Assembly (NCBI GenBank): GCA_020086605.1
Contig: JACBWW010000015.1
Location: 18,726,391-18,790,390, forward strand
Source of the DNA: Lanius collurio
Lineage: Eukaryota > Chordata > Aves > Passeriformes > Laniidae
Length of the DNA stretch: 64,000 bases
Reading direction: 5' to 3'
Shown piece after piece: positions 21,031 through 32,800 of the stretch (position 1 is the first letter of the stretch; each line of letters begins with the position of its first letter). A program made the position numbers and the translations under genes. The notes below the pieces were generated by a model. The model did not search any database. It had not been told where the DNA came from and saw only the letters and a list, made by a program, of their open reading frames with translations.

Positions 21031-23074
21031 GGCCCCTTAAACGGCTTTCTCTCTTCAAATTACCTGAAACCACTGGGTACGTGGGCCACGTTCCATGGTG
21101 CTGCCCACTCCTCCACACTTGTTAGCCTGGAAAAAAGACTTGTACTTTATTGTAATACTAAACGAAATGAGAACAGGAATTTAAATATAATGCTCTGTCT
21201 GCTCACAGGCAGATGAAGAAGATTCAGTAGTTGAAGACGTAACAGAAAATTTGGAGTGTGAAGGAGGAAATAAACTGAATGCAAAGGAGCATGCAGAGGG
21301 GAACTAAGCTATATAATGTAGTGCAGGTAAATGAAAGTGGCTGAACTGTTTTTGAAATGGAAACTTGGCATCTATCTGGTCTCCATCTTGCCCATATTGG
21401 TGTCCAGAGGTCCAGTTCAGAAAGCTGTGTCCCACTATGCTAACCTCCGTAAAAACACTGTAACTTGGTGTCTCACAACACTATTGCCCAGCATCTAAGC
21501 AAAAGCATTCTCTCAGTTCTGATTTGCTTTTTCACTTCTATGTTGCTTGCTCTTTGTAGGTCATGTGTAAGCAATTTTTTCTGCTGCTTTTTCGAGGCGG
21601 TTAAGTAATTAACTTGGAGGAGAATGGGAAGCTGTTGCCTCACTTTGAAAGGCCATTTTCTGAGATTTCTGCAGCATACTTCTTCCTCCTCCTAAATTTC
21701 TAACACTGAATTCTTGCATGGGGAGTCGGTATTTTCAACATCAAAGCCCCAGACGGGATCTTTTTTGATTATGAAGTATCCTATGGAATATTATACTCCT
21801 AAAGGGACTTTAACAAGGATAGAGTGAGACATGATGAAATATTGAACTGTTTTGTTTTGAAGCTTGGTTTTTTTAATGGCTGAGCTCTGTCTGCTTGTAC
21901 TCTGCTATGATGGGTGTCAAAGTTTGCTAATGCAAACACAGCCTGAAAACTTCTGATTGTGCTTAATGGCTCCATGGTTACAGGACACAGTCCTGAAGTT
22001 CCTGAAACATGCTTGGATCTTCTGGATGTCACTACATGAAATAGTGACCCAATAACTGGTAGAAACTTGATTTTTTTTATTATTATCTGAATTTATTTAA
22101 GATGTAGCTGATCCCCCAAATATAAATTCAGTGCCATTCATAATTTTCATCTATGACTTTGAATAGCTTCTCTAGTCTATCTCTGTTGTTGTCAATCTGA
22201 TGGGTTTGTTCCTTACAGGGTTAATAAGGAATACACTCTGGTTCCTACACATGGAATCTGCACATTAAAATCAATGTGGATTTCTACCTACACTCCTTGT
22301 TCACAGAAAGAAAACGAAGACCCTGCACTATGAGAACAGTTGCTGTATTTATTCTCTGTACCAGATGCCAGTAATGAGGTGGGGAGGAAGAATCATCCAT
22401 CCATTCTTTTAAATTGAGCAGATATTTTCTTTCCTATTATTCTAATTTATATACCGTACCCTTCAATGTTTTTATGATCATTTTCTCATTCCTTCCTCCT
22501 TGATTTCTTTTTCCCTTAAATACACATCCCAGTCTGCACTGCTGTTTGCTCTTCTTAAGTCGTGATATAGTTTTGATTCTTAGTCACATTAAGAATATCT
22601 GTTTCCAGTACTTCCAGCTCTGAAATAAATGCCTGTAATCGTTAAAGGTGCCATAAAATTCCAGCACTGTTTTTTTTTTTCTTATATTTTTATTTTTAAT
22701 CTGGAACCAGGGCATCTTCCAGATTTCTCAACTCCCTTATAATTTGTTTAGCATGAACACTTTTCTGAGAGCAATACTAGGTAAAGGCACCTTACCAATT
22801 TTTTTTAAAAGATTTTTCTTTTCCATCTCTAATGTGGATTTTTATGCGCCAGAAATGATTGCAAAGGAACCTTTTTCTCAGCCCATGTTTCTCAGTGAAT
22901 CTTCCCTTCCCACGTTCTTTGTCGTGTCACAATAAACAATCAGCAGTTCCAAATAATATTGGAATTAAAATTTCCTCAAGGAATAGTTGTTAGGGATACT
23001 GTTAAGCGTACTGAGAAATGTCGGGGGGTTACTGGGAAAGAGGAAATAGAGGAATTAGAAGCAATAGAAGGTAA
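21031..23074. other. Unique non-coding sequence
   Basis: I see no gene or named repeat. There are T-runs near 22071-22080 and 22670-22681. The minus frame 21799-22032 and plus frame 22744-22935 have no recognisable content. Confidence 0.5.
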
Positions 23075-23320
23075 TAACGTGGCCCGCCGCCCCCGGGAGG
23101 GCGGGTCCTTGTGACGCGACCCGGCGGAGCGCCGCGATGGGCTCCGCCCGGAGCATCCCTGGAGGAACGCTGTTGCCCGGGGCTCCCGTGTGTCCGGGAC
23201 ACCTGCCCGCTCCTACCGTCTGCGCCGGTCCGTGCTCTGGGCCTGGCAGTGCCGGCCGGGCCGGGCTCCTTCGCTTGCCGGGATGGCAGCCCGTGTGTCG
23301 CTGTTCTCTGCTTGCTCTGG
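23075..23320 (+). promoter_or_regulatory. CpG island, probable promoter
   Basis: This is an abrupt GC- and CpG-rich island inside AT-rich DNA, with roughly thirty CpGs in about 230 bp by eye. A GC box GGGCGGG lies at 23099-23105, an inverted one (CCGCCC) at 23144-23149, and a CRE/ATF-like TGACGCG at 23112-23118. There is no TATA box near. CpG islands of this kind mark vertebrate promoters and usually first exons. Several overlapping frames cross it (plus 23111-23416, 23137-23481, 23190-23411), none with recognisable domains. The direction is uncertain: plus is suggested by the donor-like site at 23413, but a minus-strand donor-like CGG/GTAAGG also exists at about 23370-23378. Confidence 0.6.
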
Positions 23321-23380
23321 CTGGCAGCCTCAGAGGGGACTGGCAGATCAGAGAGGAACTCCCCCTTCCCTTACCCGCAG

Positions 23381-23412
23381 CTGGAGCTTCAGCTGCTATT
23401 GCCTGTACTGAA
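23381..23412 (+). other. Candidate 32-nt exon next to the CpG island
   Basis: A strong acceptor-like tract, CCCCCTTCCCTTACCCGCAG (23361-23380), precedes a 32-nt segment that ends at GAA with a donor-like GTAAGG at 23413-23418. Spacing and both splice signals fit a very small exon of a transcript starting in the island. I see no unambiguous first-exon donor upstream, and no protein family helps. This is a hypothesis from splice motifs only. Confidence 0.2.
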
Positions 23413-23555
23413 GTAAGGTTCTGCAGGCACTTTTATCCATATACACACATAAATTTACTTCATAGCATTTTTTTTTTGTAAAAAAAGTAATGAAAATTCG
23501 GTAGAAAATAACGTATTTGTTTCTGCTCCGACGTTTAACTCCTTAATACCTCGGA

Positions 23556-23574
23556 TTTTTTTTTTTTTTTTTTT
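23556..23574 (+). repeat. T19 homopolymer
   Basis: Nineteen consecutive T. There is no adjacent retrocopy that would make it the tail of a minus-strand processed insert. Confidence 0.9.
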
Positions 23575-26448
23575 AATATCATTTAATCCAACCTGTCCAC
23601 TTTGTTAGTTTGGCCTGGTACCCTGTATTTTTGCTCCTCCTAAATGAAAAGTAAAGCATGGCAGAGCAGCAGGTGGAGCAGCAGTCTCTATTGTGAATAC
23701 ACATTCAGGGAATTCAGAGAATCTCTTTGGAAAAGAGGTACTCAATAGGCTCACCCAAGATAGAAACTGTGGCTTTGCTTCAATACCCTGTTGCAACAAT
23801 GCCAGTGCTGCTGGCATTGCCTGCTTGGAAGGGCTGTGATCTGCCCAATAACTCTTTAAAATGCATAAAATCAGATTGGAGGGAAAAGAGGAAATTACCC
23901 TGGGTCATTCTGGGAAGTCCTGGAAAGTCCGACGAGGAAAAGTAAGGAACATATAGAACGAGTTAAAGGAAAGATGAAGCTTAAAAAAACATAACAGGGA
24001 AAGCACAGAATGGCCTCTCAAGTGATGTGAAGGCCTCTTGTATTTGAATACCTTATTAGGCAGCTGCATGGGAATGAGGCACCTAAATATCTTAAAATAT
24101 GGTCCCAAACAACTAAGATTTTAAGCTGTCTGAAAGGGGAAGTGATCTTCTATTTCAGAATATAAAAATGTGGGATTAACAATTACTTTCCATTCCATGT
24201 GTTTAAGATTTGTCTCATCAATCAAAAACCTAGGAAATAATGGTAAAGATTTATATTCAGTATGGCTGTGTACTGGTTTATTCTGAGAAATACAGAATGA
24301 GAAGGGATGTTAGAGGTCCTACTGTATGAATTAAATATTTTGTAAGTGGAGGTTGTATCCTATGAAGTGATTGGCTCTGAACATGTGTAGAACTCTATGG
24401 GACTATCCCACCACTCAATTAGATGGGTACATGTGTGTCCCTTGTGAGATCAAGGCACATCCTAGTTTAGCATGGAAAAACTCAGAGGCTGGGGCAAAAC
24501 CACTCAAGGTGTACAGAAATACTCTTTCCTGATGCAGATATTTCAATCTTTTGTGCCTTTAAAAAGAAGACCCAGCCTTTTTCGTTCAATCTTAGGCATG
24601 ACAAATTTGAAGTTTTAGGAGAAAACTGCTTTTGATTTATGATGCTGAGCTAAATTTTAAAATGGAGGAGAGGAAAAAAAGGCATTCCAAAGGTAAAATT
24701 TGGAGTTAATGCTAAAAAAATTCACTATCTAGACAAAATTAAAAGTAGCTAAGAATAGGAATTCAAAAACTACTCTGCCCTCTCACTACGTTGCTACCAT
24801 GACACTACAGTAATTTATTGCTGCAGAACATTTCCTTCTAGAACTCTCTAAATATTTTAAGGAATTTCAATTACATATTGCAGGGGAACATCTTTAAAAG
24901 CGTTCAGGTTTGCTAGCTTTAAGGACCTTAGAGAAATCCACATGCGGAAAAGCAAACAAACCAGTGAGAAATGTACACTGTTTAATTAAAATACTAGGTT
25001 TTGGCACATTCTTTTTCTTACTGTGGCTTACTAAGGAAAAAATCCCTGTGTAAAATCCTTTAAGTGTACAGATAGATTTTTTTTTTTCTTCTGAGCTTTG
25101 TACAAATGGCTTATATTGTCACCCACAAAACAGTCATAGACTTGGGTGCATGTTTTGTTCTTTTCATATGTTAATGAGTTATGGACTGTGTTGCACCCTT
25201 TATACGATCAGCCGTTAGTTAAATGCTCATGGTCCTGAGAAATGTTGAATTCATTATGAGACAGAGAAGTAATAGATTCCCTATCTTCATCTCAGTAATC
25301 AATTGTTATGATAGATGCTCAATTGCTGTGGATGCAGGCAGACAGGAGAGCTGCTCGTGAAGAGAATTGCCACCCTCAGTGCCAGTCAGAACTTGCTGGC
25401 TCTCAAATGTCATATGGAAACACACAGGTTATTTTTGCTACACAATTGTATGCAACTAGGAGGTGTAGTTCCCAGGCTGTTGCAACTACAGAGTAGGTAT
25501 TTTCAACACAAAACAGCTCTCCTCCTTTCACTCCATGTGAACCTTTAACAATTTCAAAGAGTATGATTAAGAAGCAGGAGGAAGGCCTGGGTGCTTCAGT
25601 AACTTGTTAAGGACTCAGTTGTAGCTGTGTGTCCTGTACTGCCTGTTTCTGTAGTGCAATGCATGGTACTTCACAGCAAATTAATGCTATGTAAAGCATA
25701 CTTCAAAATTTCAGTTTGGGAGGCAGTAAATAGTGTTTCTGTTTTCTAACTAGCATTTTTACTTGGGAGCCAGACTTTTCCTGAGATGTTCTCCACTTCA
25801 CTTTGGTGCTGAACTCTGCTTTTGCCTGCTTTGCGAAGTTGCATAATGTAAGTAGGATGACTCCATCTTTAGAAATAGATACTTGCTTCCTTTCAAAGCC
25901 TAAACTGAGCTTGCTGCTGGTAGATTAAGGTTAAAAGGAGTTGTGAGAGGGTTAAGCCTCTACCATGATAATAAGTAACAGAGCCCTTTTTGGGAGTAAT
26001 GCAGAAATCTTGGTGCATCAGGAAAGATGTGCTCATTCTTTGTTGATTTCTCCCATTTCATGAATCAGTGCTGCAAGGGAGGGAGGGAGGATCCTGGGCA
26101 TGATTCCAAGCCTTGTGGACTAGACTTGGCTATACAGCTCAGTGAAGTACCCCATCTCTGCTTGCACCAGCCTTGCTTCTCCCAGTGAGTACAGCAAGGG
26201 ATATGCACTGCAGGAGCTGATGAAGAGCTGTGCCTATCTCTTACATAGGTATGATCACTATTAAAATTTTTTTCCGAGTTTTGATCTTGGTGGCATCGGT
26301 GCTCTCCTAAATCAACTGGCAAAGAAAATGTAGCTGAGAGCATTGTGGCTATTTATTTTTGTAGTCTCTCATATTTGTGGTCTCAGTGGGGGGACCTGAC
26401 TGTATCAGTGCCCTAACTCAGAACATCTCTCAGCAGGCACTCAGCTCA
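23575..26448. other. Unique non-coding sequence
   Basis: No gene, RNA or mobile element is recognised. Short frames only (up to 92 codons at minus 26065-26343). Confidence 0.5.
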
Positions 26449-26467
26449 CCAGCCCAGCCTGGGCTGG
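26449..26467. repeat. 19-bp near-perfect palindrome
   Basis: The 9-base arms CCAGCCCAG and CTGGGCTGG flank a single C. It could be a binding site for a dimeric factor or a chance palindrome. Confidence 0.85.
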
Positions 26468-26914
26468 ATTGTACTAATTAATTCTAAAGAAGGCTAGGTG
26501 GATTTCAGGTATGATATTATTAGTACTGAGTTAACATACCAAAAGAATTTCAAATTGCTATCCCAGTTGTGAGCATAAAGGACTCTGGCTTGTTCTTGCT
26601 TAAATACCCTCTTTTTACATTCCCTTGGCTGCAACTAAACTGCAGAATATTTACCTGCCTGATTGTTGTTTGTAAATCTGGGCTCTTCCCTCCCCCCATC
26701 CACTAAATCTTCCTTAGATGCCGAGAGGAAAAAATAGTGTACAAGAAAGTGGCTGTAAAGCATTTCTTTTCTGTTCTGCCGCTCTGTGTAGAGCTTTTTG
26801 TGGCACTCAGGGGTGCAGTAGGGCTTGAACAGTCCAGACTGTGTTCCAAGGCATATTCCTGTAGGACATCACTAGAGATCCCTGCTCGTAAACCCTGCCT
26901 GCAGAGCTGTAACT

Positions 26915-26957
26915 GGAGAGAGAAGGAGAGAGAGAGGAAAAGAGAAAGGGAAAGAGG
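26915..26957 (+). repeat. 43-nt pure purine tract
   Basis: An uninterrupted A/G run (GGAGAGAGAAGG...GGGAAAGAGG) continues, after short breaks, into more GA-rich sequence to about 27030. Such tracts can form triplex (H-DNA). The lysine- and arginine-rich frames here are artefacts of this composition. Confidence 0.9.
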
Positions 26958-27030
26958 TGAAGCAGGGAGGACACAGAGGTGTGATTAAGGACTTACAGAG
27001 AAGACAGAGAGAGAAAACTGAGAGAAAGAG

Positions 27031-29700
27031 CATAGTGAACAGATTGGTAGATGGGAAACAACCTCCCAGGGCCAGGCCGAAGGGGCTGAAACAGAGTAAA
27101 GGAAAAAAGGTACTGGCAATTTTGGGGTATTATATTAATATGAAAAGCTGGGCCAGTCTCAACTAGCCTATGTGGAAAGTCCAAGAGCTGGCTGGAAATC
27201 AGAAGGCAGAGGCTGTGAAAAAAAGGGAGACGTGGAAGAAAGGAAGGTTGGCCTTGAGAGCAATAAAATGTGCTGTGCTTTGGGCAGGATTGAAAATTGT
27301 TCAGCTGGGAAGGTGCATTTGATTGTGGACAAAATGCTCAGAAATCTACAGGGAGAGATGGAAAAGGCCTTTTGCAAAGAGGCAGTGTGAAGACCTTTGC
27401 ATAGAGATAATTTTTAACAAAGTAGAAAGGGTGGTGACTTCATTAAAAAGTACTTGATGCTTACCACAGTTTAGTCTCAGGCCACTTGCCTGGGTTTCTA
27501 AACACAGATTTAAGGGCACAGCTTTACATGTGTGAAAGAAAAAAAAAGTGGAGTGGTAGGCTTGGTCTACCTTCTTTGCTGGTGCACAAGTCTGGAAATC
27601 AGATTTACCTGGATGTCAGAAGGCACAGATTACTGCTATTATAGTAGATTATTGGCAACTCAGGTTTTCACTCTTACAACCAGGAGAGTCTGAGATAATG
27701 GAAAGAGAAGTCAGTGGAGCTCTTGCAAGCCTTGCTAGTGCAGAATCTTCCTGGATGTTTTAAGTTATGAATCAACTTTATCTTGGTTTCTAATGAGTGA
27801 TTTGGAAGCTAGTGCCCATTTGTGAGAAGCACTTTCATACTGATAATATTGTCATATGTTGTTAATCTCATAATTTATTTCTGTGTTTGGCTAGCTGCTC
27901 TCAGGCTAGCCTCTAAAGTCTAAAATTGAACATAAATTTCGTACCACCTATGGTGTTAAATACCAATTTTAATGCAGGTTTTTATTGTATTTGGCTGTGA
28001 CTGAACAGAAACTAAAGAATACAGGCAGCATTAAGAGCCTCTTTGAAATTTCAGCCAGTCACCTCATTCTGACTAGGGGCATCATGAGAAACTGGAAGTG
28101 GGATAAGTGAATGGGGCTGGTTAGGGGAGTTTGGGGGCTCCTTTTCTTCCCTTCTTCAGTTCCTTGAAACTTTCATTAAATTATGGATAAATCCTCAATT
28201 AGAACAAAATAGTAAAAGAGTGACAGCTGAATTTTTAGACTGATGACCTAAAAAATAGCTTTGCAGACATAAAGAAACATAAAGGATTGAAATGTATGAC
28301 TGTAAACATCCAGACGTTACACTGTCTTTTTTCAGATTCAGCTTCTGATATTCACGTTCATGAATAGCCTATTTCAGTGACATTACTGGGACAAAATCCC
28401 TATGGATGTAATTCCTGTTACTTCACTAACATCAGTTAAAGCCAGCTTCTCTATGCAGATTTGAACTCGCTTGATGAATTTTGTGAGGTTTGTGTTATAC
28501 ATGCAACAAGACGTGTCTGCTGTCACTGTATGGGTATATATTGGAATCTAGTGTACTGTCAGCTGTGTGGGGAGAAGGCTGCAAAGTGCAAGCAGAGCAG
28601 AGCTTGACCAAGCTGCCGAGGACTCTACGAGGTGTCCTCTGTAGGGAGGAGTGGGAAGGGAGTTTGTGAGTAGAGAGAGTAGCAGAACAGCCCCTAAGGA
28701 CTCCATGGAACAGGTACTCAGGAAAGCACAGAATGCCTACAAGCTGTTCAGCAAATACCCTTCTATGAATTTGAAAGGGGCTGTGAGCACCAGACAAGGA
28801 GCATTATTAACAGGGCTTGTTCAGCAGGCTAACATTAACCCAAGTGAGGGAGTAAGAAACAGTTAACACACTGCTGCAAAAATGAGAGGTTTATTGCAGT
28901 TGGAAAGCATGAAACTCTGCAACTACAGTATTAGTTTTCTGTGAGGGGCCAGAACAAAGGGGGAACACTTGAAACACATAGATTTAAAATTTAGAAGTTG
29001 CACAGGTAATGTGGAATCCTTAATTCAGAAACAGATTGTAATGGCCATCAGAGACCAAAACTGTGAACAGAGATGTTTGAATATCCTGAGTTAACCTTAG
29101 AAAAACAGTAAGGATGGAGGAGGCCACAGCACAGAGGCAGACCAGACTGCAGATGCTGAAAGGAAAACCAAGGTGATGATCCCCTGAATCAGGGCCACAA
29201 CCTATCACAAGCCCAAGGGAGCACAGGAGGCAGAGCAAAACCAGTGACTCCAAGGGGAAATCTGCCAACGAGCACAGAGCTCTCTTGAAATGCTGCCCCA
29301 GCACACTGAGCTATCTGCATGTGATGGCTTTCAGCAGGCTGTGTGAAATGGTTTGGTAGCCTTAGCTGAGTCCCACCACAGAAATGCCAAGCTTCTTAAG
29401 CTGCTTAACAGGCTTGGCGAAGAGGATAATGATTAACCGTTTATTAAAGTCAGCCCCTCCAGGTCAGAATGAGGGATATTGGTAGTGAGAAAGCTCGTGC
29501 TGCTCTTGCCTTCCCAGTGCCTTTTATGCAGATAGAGGACTTTAGCCTTTGGGGATACAGTCAGTGGTATTAAATTTACTTAAAAGTATGAAGTGCCTTC
29601 ATTTCAGCACTGAATACCACTGTGGGCCATTGTAAACTTCCCCCGTGCAGTCTGAATCTCCTTAAAGGCAGACATGCACTGGTTTCTCAGAAAATCTCTA
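27031..29700. other. Unique non-coding sequence
   Basis: Nothing is recognised. A 94-codon minus frame at 29020-29304 is strongly hydrophobic (LVLLCLLCSLGLVIGCG) but is single, unsupported and has no family resemblance. Confidence 0.5.
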
Positions 29701-29714
29701 CTGAGAGCATGCAG

Positions 29715-29860
29715 TGTACATGTCAACTTAATTAAATGAATTTGTTTAAAATATGATCGATGGTGTGTGAAATTATATAATTATTCCATAAATATACTTT
29801 GTTAATTAATTAATATTTTAATTAAAGGGTAATTGGAAACTCTTTGCGTTACTACCTTTT
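29715..29860. promoter_or_regulatory. AT-rich homeobox-motif block
   Basis: Many TTAATTAA-type words are packed here: ACTTAATTAAATGAATT, GTTAATTAATTAATATTTTA and ATTAAAGGGTAATTGG. It could be a conserved enhancer or simply a low-complexity AT patch. Confidence 0.25.
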
Positions 29861-32800
29861 TGAAGGACATGGATGTGTCTTTACCTCATATTCATGATTA
29901 GACCAAAACCTCCTTTTTTTTAAAAGAAGGTATTAAACTAGGAGCCCAGGAGATAAGAAAAAAAAAAAAGAAAGAAAAAAAATGGCACAAGATGACAGCT
30001 ATGTCCCAGTTTGCCATAGGAAGGAATTTGGCTGCCCTTTAAAATCTTTGCTTTCAATCAGCCTTCAGTTTTTCTAATATCCTTCATGTCTCTTATTCTG
30101 GGAGAGTGATTGTCTCTCTGGGAGTTTTGCCTTGAAATGTCTCCCTGGAAAAAGAACTTGGAACAAAGTGCTGTGGACTAGTTGTTGGTTGAGAGAGACT
30201 GGTATTAGCAGTTTTTCAGAGCTAGACATAAATCCTTCTTTTTCCCTTATAATAATTTTCCTCCAGTTTACCTGTTTATTTTGAAGACTATCCATATTAA
30301 CAAACCCAGACTCCCTATTACTCACTGCCAGAACAGCACACCAATCCCCAGAGCACTTTTTTGTAATTGCTGGTGTGGAATAAATGAAAAGAAATGACTG
30401 GAAACCAAGACAGAAATTACTGTGGCCATTATCTTGCCCCTGGAAATTCATATATAATTCACATTGAAGCCAATAGGCTAGGAAGGGCAAATTTGAGGCC
30501 TGTCTGTGGAAAATTATCAAGGGCCCTCAAATTAAGACGCTAATTTTGTGAACTTGTGCAGTTAAATGTGAATGCCTTCTGTGAAGGCCAGTGGAAAGGG
30601 TGCTGCTTGCAGGTCTAAACTGAGCTAATGCTTTTGTTTGAAGCTTTGGTATGTAGACAAATATGAACTAGGGAATTCTGGACAGTGGGTAGTTATTCAG
30701 CAAGAGTTTTGCTCTTCTGCTTACCTGGCAAAATTAAACTGATAAGTTTCTACAGCTGTTAACCACTCTGCAGCTACCTGCTGCTCCTGGATGCCTCAAG
30801 AGCTAGTAAGTATTTGACTGTGACTGATCTAAAATGTTGGTGGTTTGTGATTTCTAACCTATCCTGCAGTACCATACCCACTGTACACCTGGAAGCTCCT
30901 AAGAGAAATCATAAGTTCATCACAGTGACAGCACCTTAGTGTGTGACATAAGAGGATTGTATGAGGCTAGCACAGAAGGAACAAGGAGCACCATAACTAG
31001 CATAGGGATGAGTAAAATCCAAGTCACTCGGGAGTAGATTACAGCACATCTAGGATTGTGCATCTGTTTGCACAGGAAAACTTAAACAGCTTTACAGTAA
31101 TTCATAGATTTTTTTAAAAGAAAATCTGAGATTTAAAATATTTTTTGAATTCCTAATTGCAAAACTGAGCTCACTGTTGTGTTGTGTTCTCTAGAAAAGC
31201 TACCCTTATTTGTCTTTAAATCCAACAGTGAATCACAAGCCATGCCTGACTTATTAATGTGTGACATGTCAGGTGCATGAGAGCTTACATCACATGCTAT
31301 GCCAATGCATAAAATTTTTAAGCCTGTCCTTGACAACTGAACAATTCAGCAACCTGGACACAAGCTGCACGGATCAAAAAGTAGGACAAAATTACAACTG
31401 TTTATACAGCTTTGCACAATGCCATGGCAATGCTTTTTGCAAGAAGAAATATTTACTGAGAGTAAACACAGTTTAGAATGAGATTTAGTGTCTGTGTCTT
31501 CTCTGCAGAGATCCACACACAGAATGCTGGGTTTAATGCTGCTTGAAGAGCCTGCACTTTTTCCTTGGTGAATCCTCTGTTTTCTGAAGGTGCAGGAGCA
31601 TTGGGGGTAAGAGAAAGTGTCCATGACATGAAGAAATACTTGCAATAAGCAAAAGGGAAATCTAATGTGAGTTCTACTTCTCTTTTTTTGCCATACTGCA
31701 GATTGTTTGACAAGAGTGATACCAATTAGTGCCAATGACAGCATAGTTTATGATACTGACATCTGTCCAAGAGAAACTGGCCCAAAAACATCAAACTTAT
31801 TTTGCAGATGTCACTGAATAATCATTAGGTGGTGATAATTTTCAGTTGCCCAGTGGGGAAAGGTTCCAACATATTAAATGGTTGAAGTTTCTGAATTTCA
31901 AAAATATTGCAGCTAGAATTTTCACTTGAGACAGCAAGCTGAGGGTTTACAATTCATCATTTGCTTCCTTGCAAAGCATAGGAGCAGAGGGAATGGTCTT
32001 TTCAGCAAGGCTGGAGAAAGTCTGAAGTATTTGTGGGGTTCTGTGTTCTGACTGGATTTACAGGTCCAAATTTATCTTGGGGCTAGTTACACTGGCATCT
32101 CTGAAGTTGTGCTTGTTTATCTCCACACTGAATTTGCATCAACAAAAAAAATTATCATTGGGTAATGGGAATTTTATTATATTCAGGAACTAGGTAAATT
32201 TTGGGGTGATTTTGGCTGTTATCTATTTCACGTATTTTTATATCATCTGCAAACATTCAAACTTGCAAAACTGAAAATACAAACCTCCATCTATAAGAAG
32301 TCACCTAAATAAATGGCTTGCTTTTTTTCTCCTCCCAGGAATGTTGCCAACAGACAGGGCTCAGTGGAAGCTGTAGCCACAAAGCAGCTCTGGTCATTGA
32401 GCTTCCCATTTAAATGAACAAAAATGAAGTTAGGTGTCACTGAACAATGCAATGTGGCTTGCATTTAGAGATCCAAGGATATCCTAACTTATACTGGGGG
32501 CTGTATATCTTTATATATCCTTTGGGGTTTTTTGTTTAACTCCAGAATTATCTCTCTAAGAGAGAACATCTCTCACAATTTCCAGACAAAGCCTTAAATT
32601 TGGAAGGGACAAGTCCATGCAATACTCATATCAGACTGAAAGTAAGAGATGAATCTGAATAAATCTAAGCTGCTATTTTGTGTACTTCTAGATTCCTCAG
32701 CCTTTTCCTGGCAGTGATAAAGGGATTGGGATTTCTTTCTGTGTAAATCCAGGAGGAGAACAGCCAAAGCCTTGATGGAAATCTTGTCCCTTCTCACACC

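Noticed and set aside
26737..27166. Lys/Arg/Glu-rich frames that look like a charged coiled coil
   Set aside because: They are translations of a GA-rich simple-sequence tract.
28306..28330. TGTAAACATCC, identical to the seed region of the miR-30 family
   Set aside because: The rest of the mature sequence differs, and I could find no complementary arm within about 80 bases to form a precursor hairpin.
29020..29304. 94-codon minus frame with leucine-rich hydrophobic segments
   Set aside because: Hydrophobic runs arise easily from T-rich codons; there is no family match and no splice or promoter context.
29958..29981. A-rich run that might be a retrocopy tail
   Set aside because: No recognisable gene-derived sequence lies upstream of it, and there are no flanking duplications.
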